Positions 22,901 to 35,200 of a stretch of DNA of 54,984 bases are shown piece after piece. Origin of the DNA: Pelargonium nanum (Eukaryota; Streptophyta; Magnoliopsida; Geraniales; Geraniaceae); assembly GCA_036897485.1 (NCBI GenBank), contig JAYMTF010000093.1, forward strand, positions 1-54,984, given 5' to 3'. Within the stretch, counting starts at the first letter, position 1. The number at the start of each line of letters is the position of its first letter. The position numbers and the translations under genes were made by a program. Below the pieces are notes generated by a model. It was not told the origin of the DNA and made no database searches. It worked only from the letters and a program-made list of their open reading frames with translations.

Positions 22901-25900
22901 CACACATGGAGAGAGCTCGTGAACAAAAAGCTTGCTTTTTTACCTCTCTATTGCTCTGTTTAGGTTGTTGGGTCGCTGTGTCTGTGATTTTTTTTTTCAA
23001 GATTATCCAAAACCCAACCTTAGTGAAGACCAAAATAGATGATAATGATAACGACGACGATGACGAGAAGGAGAAGCAAAAATAAAGGAGATATTTTTTT
23101 CTGGGTGAGGACAAAATGGTGTGTGTGTGCATTTACATAATTGCCACTGTCTTTTTTGGGGAATCCATATTTCCTTTTCTTTTCTTTAAATTAAATTTGT
23201 TTTTTCCTTTTTTTAGTGATTGTGATTGGGACTAGTATCACAAATTTTCTTGTATTAAGTTTGTAATGAGAAATGGATAATGTGATAAGGTTGACAAGTT
23301 GAGGTCACTACTATTATTTGTTCAATTATTACATGTTACAATACAAGGAATGTTTTAAATGTTGCACCCAAAAAAATGTGCCAAATAATTGATCTAATTA
23401 TAAAGTTATTTGATGGTTATCTTGAATTAATTGTTCAATAAATGAATTTGTTTATTAATCAAATTGTTCCACTCTATTAAGTTTTCAAACCACCGATAAC
23501 AACGTACTCACGATCATGTACAAATTTATACGATAATAAAAACATAAATAATAAAATATAAAGATTATACGGTTAATTTTGACAACAATATCTAATATGA
23601 TAAATTTGTAAAGTAGAATTTTAGGTTGCATAATTTGAATTTTTAAACTTAATTTGAAAATTTATATTTCAAATTTTGTGTAACCTAATTTTTTAAAAAA
23701 ATTAATGCCAATGTGAAAAAAATGAAAATTGTCATTTATTTTCATGTTATAGACATGCATGTTTCGGATTCTAAGTTTAAATCATTTTTTTTTTTGTAAA
23801 AATAAAATGTAAATGCAACCACTATATTTTTTAGTGAAAATAATTTTTTTGCTGAAATTTTAATTTCACAATATTCTTGTATGTTTGGATAAATAATTAT
23901 AAAATGATGGGTTAAGTGGTCTTTTTGTTGCTTTAAACTCTTGTGTGGACCTCTTATTTTCCATGATGGAAGGTAATTACTATCTGATATTGATAGTTAC
24001 CTTACAAATTAACAAGGAAGTGTCAAATTATTAGTATCATATTTGAAGCCATTTTGGAGGCTATCTATTTTGCTATAACATATTTTTGATTTATCTATTA
24101 AATATGATTATGTCTTAAAAATAAACCACATTGAAAATTGAAAAGGTAAAGGAAAAAAAAAAGGAAAAAGCTTGTGGATAAGAAACCATCAAAAGTATAG
24201 CAAAAAGCTATTTTAATTCTAATGTCTCTTTAATGGATTGGCTAGTTCAAACTTCAAACTCTAATTCCATGTAGCACAAAATGAGCAAATGAATCATTTA
24301 GTCTGATTCCACACTTCCACCTCAACTCATGCATATGAAAATTGGGCAATTTTTGTTGGGTAGGAAAAAGATCATAAAATATACTTTGGTTTAATATTTA
24401 AAAATTGAATCAAGTCAACTCTTTAATCAAAACTAGATGATAAATTGAAACTAAGTTCAAGTAACTTAGGTCTGGTGTTTAAGTTTGAGAAAAACATTTA
24501 GAAATGGTTAATTATTATAAGTTGATTATTTTTACAGTCGATTGCGGAGTTCCTTTTCTGATCGACATTTTATTAAGTGGTTAAATTAATCAAAGAGATT
24601 TTTACATATATACATATATCATGTATTATGTTAAAAACATGAAATCACTAATATTGTCATGGAATGTCTATTGGGGTTGTAAATCAAACTGTAAAATAAA
24701 ATTAAAAAAGTTACAGACACAATAGCATTTCTTCTAAAAGTTGTAAGGATTGAAGCAAAAATAAATAAATGATATAGGTTGAAAAAAACATCCAAATTGG
24801 AGATCACGAGCAAAGATACAAATGTTATCATTTATTTCCGTAATTTTTAAGTATCCAATAATGGAAACCATCATACTTATTTTCTACCTAAAAACTACAA
24901 ATTTGATAAGAAAATAGTCATTTTGATCCACAAATGTTAATTTTTTTACAAATGCAACGAAATCAAATTAAAAAAATTATCAAAATCAGACAAAGTTATT
25001 ATGAATTTTCTCTAATTTCTATTATCATATTATTTTTTTGCTTATTTTCTTTTTTATAAGCGATCGGTACTTTTATTGATAAGCCGACACATAAAGGAGA
25101 ATAATTATTTTGCGTGCTTAGCTAATCATATTAGTTATTTTTCGTTAACTTTAATTAGCCAATTATACTTTGATGAAAAACACATTTATTAAGTATTGAG
25201 AATTGAAACAAACAATGGTTATGTATATATTTTCAGCATATGATCATATACATAGTTCTTACATATAATTAACCTTAATCAAATCAAATAAAAAACTTAA
25301 CGTTGTACATGCAATTCCAATGAAGTGATGAAATGGAATGGTAACTATAACATGCATGCATGCCACAATTTTAATATTTATTTGAAGGAAATATATTTAC
25401 ACGTGGCGAACATGCAAGGCCGATTACTCACACATTCAACAACATTAACGAAAAAGAAAGTAGATTGATGTTGCAACTTCTCGTGGAATTGTCTTTTTGA
25501 CAAAAATTATAAAGACAATAGACAATATACAAAATTTATTATTAAATATAAATATAGCAACTATTGTTGAAAAACAAACGTCTATAACAATTTATTTTTA
25601 TACTTATCTATTCGACAGATGTGTGCTTGAATGGGGTGAATGTACACTACAATTCATGCATCATACAAATATATTCTAGAGAGAAATGGATCAGAATCAT
25701 CGCTTAAGTATGAAAAATGTGATGTATAGTTGTACGTAAGATTAAGATTTCGTTGATCGTTATGAGTTGTTTTATAATGACATTATGCGATGACTATATT
25801 CGATAACAATATCTCAACTGATTTTGTTATAGTTGCAAAAATTCGAAAACTCAACAATCTGAAATGATGTGTTTATAAATGGCAAGAAGAAAACAATATC

Positions 25901-26254
25901 AATTAGACAAGTAGACTATTATTATTTTCAACTACATTTCATTCGATACCTACTTGATCCAAGCATCTAAACGTTAGATTGTTGAAATTAATGCTATTTT
26001 TTTCTTAAACAAATTAATGCCTTAGCACCTATAAAAATTGTATATATATTTTTTTGAGAACATAAAAATTGTATTTTATGAAATGCCATTTTAATATAGG
26101 AAAAGAAAAACCAAGAGAAAATATCACAATGTGGCCCAATAACAGGCCCACCAAATTCAAGCCCAATCTCGGCCCAATTCAAGTTCGATCTGGTTAGCCG
26201 TTGGCACTAAATGATAGAAGCCGAACTCAGCAATGAGAGACAGTGCCATATAAC
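22901..26254. other. Divergent spacer between OST1-like kinase and OTP51
   Basis: About 3.3 kb of AT-rich sequence. The left end (to about 23150) is the leader and promoter side of the kinase, with a T-rich run. The right end (from about 26110) leads into OTP51 and turns GC-rich at the start codon. Between them I see no ORF of substance, no RNA gene and no clear transposon, only A/T runs and a short palindrome catgcatgcatg near 25351-25362. Confidence 0.55.
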
Positions 26255-29200
26255 ATGTTTCTCCGGCAACCGCCAATCGCTCTCGCCGCCGCCACTTCCT
26301 CCTCTAACCCTCGCAAAACCCTCTTTTTCGCCATGCCCATTTCTCTCCTCTCCCCCTTATCCGTCCACTGCTTCTTCACCCAATCCCACCACCACTTCCG
26401 CCGCCGCAGCCGCGTGTTCCCCCCGCCACTCTCCACCGCCCAACCCCGCTCCCTCCGCTTCACTCCACTACTAGCCTCCGCGCAGTCCAGCACTTTCGTC
26501 GAAGACTTGGCGGGCGAGCCCTCCCCGTCCGACGCCGAGGAGAATTGGGAGTTTACTGGGCAGAGCGAAGCCGAGGCGTTCGATGCCGATGCGGGTTTTT
26601 CGTCAACTGAGCTGAAGCACCTGGATGCGCCGGAGCTGGAGGTGAAGGAGCTCGAGGAGTTGCCGGAGGAGTGGCGGCGGTCGAGGCTGGCTTGGCTTTG
26701 CAAGCAGCTGCCGTCGCACAAGTCGGGCACGTTTAGCAGGATTCTCAATTCGCACCGGAAGTGGATAAGGCAAGCGGACGCCACCTATCTTGCTGTTCAT
26801 TGCTTGAGGGTTCGCGAGAACGAAGCTGGGTTTAGGGTAAGTTTCTTAATTTCCTAATTGCACTACCTGGGTTCAATTCACTGTAGATAAATTTTGCATT
26901 TTTAATTTAGATTGTTGGTTAGTTCTTAGTTTTGTGTTTTGCAAATTCTGTTGTTGTCAAAGCACTGAGCTACAGTACATTAAATTGGTGGAAAATGGGA
27001 ATTTGGTAAAATATGTGTGCAGGCTTATCTTCTTTATGTTTCATGTCTTTAATAATATTTACTGGGGAAGGGAACAAAATTAACAATGTTTGAGAATTTT
27101 TGCTTGTTTATATTGATAATAGTTGTTTGATCCATTGGTTCATGGTAGTGTTTGGATTAGAAAAATTGCTCAGAAATGGGAACCAAGAATGGGAGTTGGA
27201 ATGCCATTCTCATTCTTTATGTTTGTATTATGACTTTTTGGTCATGTAAATAGCTTTGAAATGGGAATTCCCATTTCCATTTCCATTCTCGACACCTGTT
27301 CTCACTCCAATTTATTAATCCAAACACTAAACGTTTTACATCTCTTAGCTTCATAAAGTATAAGGAGATGCCTGAGCTTTGTGGTGGCTAGTTGTAAATT
27401 ATAACCTTTCTATTGGACTTTGAATTTAGGCAGAACTTCTTATACATTTCTGGGTAGAGTTCATATTTCAGCAACTGAAGTCTGAAATCGCATATTGTAG
27501 TTTTATTGTAAGTAATTAAGGAGCAGGATTATCGATGAGTAGTTGACTTGAGTAGTTAAAGTTGTGATTGTCGATGGCAGCGTGCAGGTCATTTGCTGAT
27601 ATCTTGAGTTAAATGTGTGCAAGTTAAGTTAGTCAGAGTTTTAAACCCTTTATAAGGAATAGAAAGTTAATTGGAATCATTTTAGCATGATCGCGAAGGT
27701 AAAGTCTATGGGTGTCAAATGTTCAGATATCTGGCTATCTTTTACTTGCACCACCTCTACAATTGACTCATAATAGGTTTTATGATTTTTTTTTCCTCAC
27801 TCTTGTTATTTTATGTGCATAAACTTCCTCTTTACAGTTGGAACTTCTTCACAAGTCTCCTTACTCAAAATATGCTTCAGAGGTTGAAATGGCTTGCAAT
27901 GTTGTGTCTTCCAGATGTCTTATCTTATTGTAAAATAACCCATCTCCCCATATGCAGCATTGGCCTCAACTCCTCAAGCTTATTCTATACAAGTTACACT
28001 TTTCGGTTTTAGAATTTCATACGATCAAACTTCTATAAATGTCAACTAACAAATTTCTTTTATACCTTTCAGATATGGCTTTAAGGAACAATAATATATT
28101 TAATAGGTTCATTTGCTTAGAAATAAACTGGCATTCGTACTCTGCATCTGAAATTCTGAATTAACCTCGTAGATTTGCTGCCTATGTGAATTTATAATAC
28201 AATATCTACTGGCTGTTTAGAGTAGATAAAAGTATACAACCATTAAAGAAATTAAAAAGAAGATTTTTGAGCTACTTATTGCCAGGAATTCTTGCAACTT
28301 CGATTCGCATGAGGCATCATATTCATAGTTGCCCTGATCTTTGTCGTTTGTCATCCCAACTTGTTGAAAAGCTTTGGTACCAACTGACATAAATTTTAAC
28401 AATATAGAATCCTTAGATCGACAAGGTTAAAAAAGGAAAAATAGATTTTAGTACCGAGCTAGTAGCCTTGATAATATCTTGGAGGTAGCATTTTGATTAT
28501 TTTGAGGGAAACCTAAAAACAATCAGCCAAAACTCTAAACTAACAATACAAAAGTGCCATTCAGTGATTATGATAGAATCTTATTTTTCATCATTGTTTC
28601 CATGTGCCCAATATCTAGACAAATTTTACACTAAAAAAATTCATATAAGACAAACAGAGATAAGCTGACTCACATATGCGCCAAAGTCGAGCTAAATTGT
28701 TTTTATAAGAAATTATCAAGATGTTTGACATGAGTTTTACTTGTTTAAGTGATAATTTAGGGAATGCTACTTGTGAGAGCAGGAATTTACCAATTCACTT
28801 GCTTAATACCTTTGGAGTAGGGGTTTTGTTTTGGTCTACTTACTGTTTGTTTTACCTTTTCAATTAGAGTTACATTTTAAAGACTCATTTTATTGCCTCT
28901 CATTTGTCATAATTTATGAATTTGGCACCTTATGCTTGACTTCTATCATTGCCAAATATTTGTTATATACCAGGTATATAAATGGATGATGCAACAGCAC
29001 TGGTATCGGTTTGATTTTGCTCTTACTACCAAGCTAGCAGATTATATGGGCAAAGAGCGAAAGTTTTCAAAATGTCGGGAGATATTTGATGATATAATTA
29101 GTCAGGGATGTGTGCCTAGTGAATCTACATTTCATATTTTGATTGTTGCATATCTTAGTGCTCCAATTCAAGGTTGTTTGGAGGAAGCATGTAGCGTTTA

Positions 29201-30863
29201 CAATCGTATGATTCAGGTGGGAGGCTATCAGCCTCGACTTAGCTTGCACAATTCTCTTTTCAGAGCTCTTGTGAGCAAACCGGGACCCTCTTCAAAACAT
29301 TATCTCAAACAGGCTGAGTATATTTTTCATAATCTGGAAACATCTGGTCTTGAGATACAGAAGGACATTTATGCTGGCCTAATTTGGCTACATAGCTATC
29401 AGGAAAGCATAGATAAAGAAAGGATAGCGTCGCTTAGGGAAGCGATGAAACAAGCTGGATTTGAGGAGACCGGAGATGTGCTTTTGTCCGTCTTGAGAGC
29501 TTGTTCAAAGGAGGGGAACGTGGAAGAAGCTGAAAGAATTTGGCTCAAACTCTCTCGTACAGATGGCGGTCTCCCACCTCAAGCTTTTGTGTATAAAATG
29601 GAAGTCTATGCGAAGGTTGGAGAACCCATGAAATCGTTGGAGATATTCAGGGAGATACAGAAATCGGGTTCCATCACTGATGCGGCATACCATAAAATCA
29701 TAGAGGTGTTATGTAAGGCTCAAGAAATGGAACATGCTGAATCCATCATGCAAAAGTTCATGCAGAGTGGTAAAAAATCTCTACCACGGCCTTTTATTGA
29801 TCTTATGCGTATGTACTTCAATATGAGTTTACATGATAGAGTGGAGTTGACCTTCTCCCAGAGCCTCGAGAAATGCCAACCAGATCGCACAATTTACAAT
29901 ATATACTTGGATTCTCTGGTGAAAGTTGGTAATCTTGAAAGAGCAGAGGACATTTTTAATGAGATGCGTAATAATGCAATGATTGGAGTTAACTCTCAAT
30001 CTTGCAATGCCATATTAAGTGGATTCCTTTCTTCCGAAGACAATTTCAAATCAGAAAAGATATATGATTTTATGTGCCAGAAGAAATATGACATTGAGAC
30101 ACAGCTGATAGAAAAACTTGAACCAATCCTGAGCTCGAGAAAGAAAAAAGTTAAAAGGTTTGAAAGTCCAAAGCTAAGCAAAGAACAGAGAGAGATCTTG
30201 GTCGGTTTGCTATTAGGTGGTTTGCCGATGGAATCAGACGAGAGGAGGAAGAATCACGTTTTTCGATTTGAATTCAACGAGAAGTTCGGTGCTCATTCTG
30301 TTTTGAAGACACATATATACGATCAGTTCCATGAGTGGATACATCCTTCCAGTAAGCCAGCTGATGGTTCTGATGTCATACCAAACACATTTTATACCAT
30401 CACACACAAATATTTTGGTTTCTATGCAGACCAGTTCTGGCCAAGTGGCAGGCCTATGATACCAAACCTAATCCATCGATGGCTATCACCATGTACTCTC
30501 GCATACTGGTACATGTATGGGGGTCAGAAGACTCCATCAGGAGATATTGTGTTGAAGCTAAAGGGAGATCGCGAAGGTGTCGCGAGAGTTGTGAAAGCGT
30601 TGAGAACTAACTCCTTGGATTGCAAGGTGAAGGGAAGAGGGAGAGTGTATTGGATAGGATTCCAAGACAGCAATTCGACGTGGTTTTGGAACCTGATAGA
30701 GCCTTTTGTTTTGAATGGCATTAAGGATCATTCAGAAGAAGGCGATCAACCACAGAGTTCTGATTATGGCACAGTAGAAAGCAATGATACGAGCTTTGGT
30801 TATGTTTCTGATTCCGATGAAAATTCATATGAAGATAGTGATAATGATAACGATAGTTTGTAG
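26255..30863 (+). CDS. OTP51: OTP51, plastid PPR/LAGLIDADG splicing factor
   Basis: 823 residues from two exons, 26255-26836 and 28974-30863 (stop TAG), joined at agg/gtaagt and accag/gtatat to give [17 protein letters not shown]. The N-terminal 70 residues are rich in Ser, Ala, Pro and Arg with few acids, as in a chloroplast transit peptide. Degenerate PPR helices fill about 190-550 (for example [16 protein letters not shown]). Then come two LAGLIDADG-like helices, [12 protein letters not shown] and [13 protein letters not shown]51 is needed to splice ycf3 intron 2 in chloroplasts and so for photosystem I assembly. Arabidopsis OTP51 is about 850 aa as remembered. No other plant protein joins these two domains in this way to my knowledge. 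Both LAGLIDADG helices lack the acidic metal-binding residue. ATG 26255 is the first in frame; an out-of-frame ATG at 26211 precedes it. Confidence 0.93.
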
Positions 30864-32202
30864 GGTTTTGTGTTCAAGTCTGTGAAATGGTTCATTGGTT
30901 TAGCTGTATACATTGAGACGCATACGGATTAAACTCGTAGCCTATAACAGATCATTGAATGAGGAACTTTCATCTTCACATCATACCATGTTTGTATGCA
31001 ATATGCACACTATATAGTTCATTCATTTGTAAGTATATGTATTGCTGTAAGTTTATAGTAGTTATGGATGGTTAGTTGGACCTAATTGATTGTGTGACAA
31101 CTTCCATGTCTGTTGCTGTAAGTTGGTCTAACAAGTTGTGTGTGATATTTACCAAAGGAAGAGGAAACAAATTACTATCATGCATGCTTGCTTATGAGAA
31201 TTAAGAACTGGTTGGATGGGATTTAGGTGACCAACATAGCCTTCAAATCTGAGTTTTTTCACTTGCAACAATTTGGAAAGGTCAATTTAATGGCTTGGGC
31301 AAAAAATGTGTATGATTCCTATTTCCTTCAACTTGGAGTTGCTCATCACATGGAGCAGTATTAGGGTTTATCTAAAAGACAAACTTAGAACCATCATAAT
31401 AACTTGGAGCAAATCCAATAACTTTAGATCCTACCAAGATTCCAAATCTCTCACCATCAATGTTGATCCAACTATGGAGACTACTACATTTTATTATTAG
31501 GACATATCACCAAAATTGTTACCGAATTAAGGTCACGAGTACAAGTTCCAGAAAATACAATCGTGTTAAAACTTTGAAGACAAAGCTTTTACGTCCTTGT
31601 AACTCTTTTCAACTTGATTAAGTAATAGTGTCGAACTCCGGGTACGGTTTATGACTCAAAAGTGCTGATTGCAAGCCCACTCTAGACACCTCATGGTTAA
31701 GACAAAAAGAAAAGTTTCGTAAACATAGTTTTATTTTCTTGTTTTAATGTTAATACATGTGGTTGATTATCACATCAAGTATTTAATGTAATATTTGAAA
31801 ATTGACGTAGGAGTTTAAGAATAAAATTGAATAATTTCATGAGATGTGATAACAACACGGACGATAGACAACACGAAGTGAATCAACGATGGCTCCAAAA
31901 TATTTGATTTAAGTGTCATTTTAAACTACCACCAAAAAAAAAAAATGTTTATAAGAAAAAATGCATTAAAAAATAAATCCCCAAGAAGGGTAAAAGGGTA
32001 AATTCACAAGGAGAGCTTGAAATTACGTAAATGCCCTCGTTACCCTTGCCCCGCCCGCCTCTTGTACCCGTCGGTTCCGCTTTCCTATTCACACAACTGC
32101 ACAACCCAAACACAAAAACGCCATTTTCACAAAACCTCTCTATCGTAGTCTCATTCTCGTGACTCGGAGAGATATCGGATTGCATCGCCCGATTCAAAAA
32201 AT
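30864..32202. other. Spacer OTP51 to SWIB gene
   Basis: The 3' UTR of OTP51 fills the first 150-300 bases. A SINE copy lies at about 31500-31709. The last 150 bases before 32203 are the leader of the SWIB gene, with a CT-rich stretch around 32085-32160. No further gene is seen. Confidence 0.6.
31500..31709 (+). mobile_element. tRNA-derived SINE, copy B (diverged)
   Basis: The order of words matches copies A and C: gtcacgagtacaagttccag (B-box zone), then atcgtgttaaaac, tacggtttatgactcaaaag, tgctgattgcaagccca, and the tail acctcatggttaagacaaaa. It is clearly more worn than copies A and C, with the middle part altered. The left limit is uncertain because the A-box zone is not recognisable. Confidence 0.6.
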
Positions 32203-35200
32203 ATGGTATCGGATTCGGAAATAGCGGCTCGTCTCCGGGAAATCCTCCGTGAATCGGACCTGGACACGGCCACCCCCAGCAGCATCCGCCGGAAACTCCA
32301 GGAGGAGTTCGGAGTCGACTTATCGGACCGTAAAACGTTCATCAGAGACCAAATCGACTTGTACCTCAACAGCCAGATGCCGAAAGTTGAAGAGGAGGAG
32401 AATGTGAACAAAACGACGGAGACTGAGGAGGAAGCCGATGATAAGGAGCTGCCGGAGAACGATGTCGCTGTGGAAGAAGAAGAGGAGGAGGAGGAAGAGG
32501 AAGAGGAAGAAGAAGAGGTGCCGAGTGTTGGAAAGAGAAAGGCAAAAGGAGGGTGAGATTAATTTTTATCTTCATTCATTTTCATGCATTTTCTGTTAAC
32601 ATTTTGGTATTGGATGTTTGGATACTGAGAAAATGTTGGACCAAAGATTGAATTTTTGGCAGTTTGGGCCTGTTGGGCTATTGAAAGTTTGCCACTTTAT
32701 CCTTTGGTTTGCTTACGTCTCATTCTTTTCAGTCTTAAAATGAAGGGGCAAGAATGAAAAAAAAATGTTTCGGTAATTAGAAGCTCAATTTTTTTTTTTT
32801 CAGTTATATTTTTGGGAAAATGGTAAAATTTTGTACCAGATACAGTTGTTGAGTGGAGACAGTACTTTTGGAAGTGACTCATTGGCTTATTTATTGCATT
32901 ACATTGTTTGATTGTGCAGGATTAATGTCCTTGCATGTAAACTGGTAAATTTCAAATATATGCACTGGTAATAGTTTGGTTTGGAACAGTGAAACCTGAT
33001 AGCTTACATTGACTGTATTATGTAATAAAATACTAACATGTATTGAAAGTCTATTCAGTGACAATTTGTCTAGATATCCCAAAACCACCAACCCAAGTAT
33101 GTTTGTTGTTCGTTTGTCATGTGCGCCCTCAACAAGATTGTGATATCAGTTATGATCTCCGTGTTGCTTATATTACGGCACTTTTGACATTAAGGGGGTT
33201 AGAGTCTCATGCATCAGAACTGGAAACGCTCTTGTACATTTTAGCATTCCGTAACTTCTTTTTAGGACTGTTTTAGCTTTTTCTTCAATTATATGAACGG
33301 TGGAATGTTGAAGTATGTGTAGGATTATATACTGATATGAATTGTCCAGTTGTTGAATGGAAACTAATATTACAGCCAGGCTCATAGCTCATCCACTTCT
33401 CACACATCATAGAGAACAAAATTGTATGAGCTGATAAACTTTGTTAAATGCACATTAAATACTAAAGTTGTAGTTAAGGATTTTGGCTTATTACCCTATA
33501 ATCACATTCTTAGGAATGAAAACCTCAATCTAAACTTTAATGTATGCACCCCTAGCTATATTGATATATGACTATATGTTGCTAAAGAGAACTGTGATTC
33601 AGTTGGAAATAGTAGAATATATAGCTGATAAATTGCATATATGAATTGTTTTGCCTATGGTTTGTTTGGTGTCAAGTACTCCTTCCTTCCCACAAAGACT
33701 CTCGTTTTATTTTCCACTTGCACCCTTGCTATAACTTATAGCTACCTAATATGTATCGATATAAAGTATATTATTGGAAAATAACTACAGTTTGTTTTAA
33801 AAGAGAAAAATGGGTACTCTTTGCAGAACAGCCACTTTAGAAAGTAGGATAATCTTTTTCGTGATGGAAGGAGTGTTTGTTAATGCTTGTGGTATGTTTA
33901 GTAATTTGGTTCCAGTTACATTTTTGGAGAAACTCATGTATCTGTATATAAAGATAAGTAGTTATATTTTATCATATATTGGAACTAATATATACCTTTT
34001 GGGTTGTGCACTCTCAAATCTCAATGCAATTTCCCCCCTTCATATAGTTCTAACAAGGTGGATAAAGATGTCAAAAAGAAAAGAGGGGGAGGGGGATTTA
34101 CCAAATTATGCAGTCTTTCTCCACAGCTACAGAAGTTAGTTGGAGAGCCAGAATTGGCCAGAACTGAGGTACTGTCACTTACCATTCAGACAATTCATTT
34201 TCAGTTTCTTGTTAGTTGACTAGAGTAGGAAATCATACTTTCAAGCTCCCTATGTGGTTCCTGATTGTTTGGTTATAGGTTGTCAAGAAACTTTGGGCCT
34301 ATATACGGGAGCACAACTTGCAAGACCCAAGCAATAGGCGGAATATATTGTGTGATGAATCGCTGGAGGCCCTTTTTCGTGTCAAGTCTATCAACATGTT
34401 TAAAATGAATAAATCCCTGTGCAAGCATATTTGGCCATTGGCTTCAGGAGACGGTAATGAAATTCTTGCATGTTTGTTTATTGCCGTTAGTTCTCTTGCT
34501 GTCTTTTCCATTAATATGTTGCTGCAGTTAGGAACAATGGTTTTTTGCAGTTGAGTTACGCTTATGTGATAATATACAATGCAATCTATAACAGTAATCA
34601 AAGTGTTTCTATAATTTACATTGTAAGATTCAAACCTCCTAGTCCTAGGTCATTTAATCATTGAAGAACTAATTTATTTGTTCAGTGTTAATTGTCTGTT
34701 CACATATTTCTGTGTGGAACTTGTCACAGACTCACAGTTGTTTGAATGAAATAAAATTTTATCGTACAAGGAATTGGATAATTATATTAGTTTGAAGTCA
34801 CTACCCTTTTTTCTTTACCAGAAGTCCAAAATGAAAAACAAAAGTGGATTTGAGTTGAATATAATGCACTTTGAACTGGTCAAATTTTGGCTAATCCCAT
34901 ACCTTTTAAAGGTTGAATTGGGTCAAGTGTAATAACTAAACTGTTGGAAATACATTATGAATCAACTAGCAATGTAGTGTAGTTCAGCTCAGTGCTAGAT
35001 GTATTTGTGAAAGAGCTGAAATAGTAAATGAGTATTGTACCGACTTAAATATATGTTCGGCTATGAAGCTCAATAAGTTTTGCAGAATGAGCAAAAAAGC
35101 TATCATACTGAAAATACTTTAAAATGTAAACTATTTGGCATTAAGTTATACTAATCAATAGTCTAGCTTAAAATTGACCCCATGAATAAGTTTTTGAGTC

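Noticed and set aside
26227-26784. 185-codon minus-strand frame across OTP51 exon 1
   Set aside because: It arises from the GC-rich coding exon; its Ser-rich product has no likeness and the plus-strand OTP51 is secure.
26837-28973. Extra exons in the OTP51 intron
   Set aside because: Joining 26836 directly to 28974 gives the family-conserved sequence; the short frames in between have no likeness.
33810-34139. 109-codon plus frame upstream of SWIB exon 2
   Set aside because: It runs through intron 1 and a MITE and is in a different frame from the SWIB exon.
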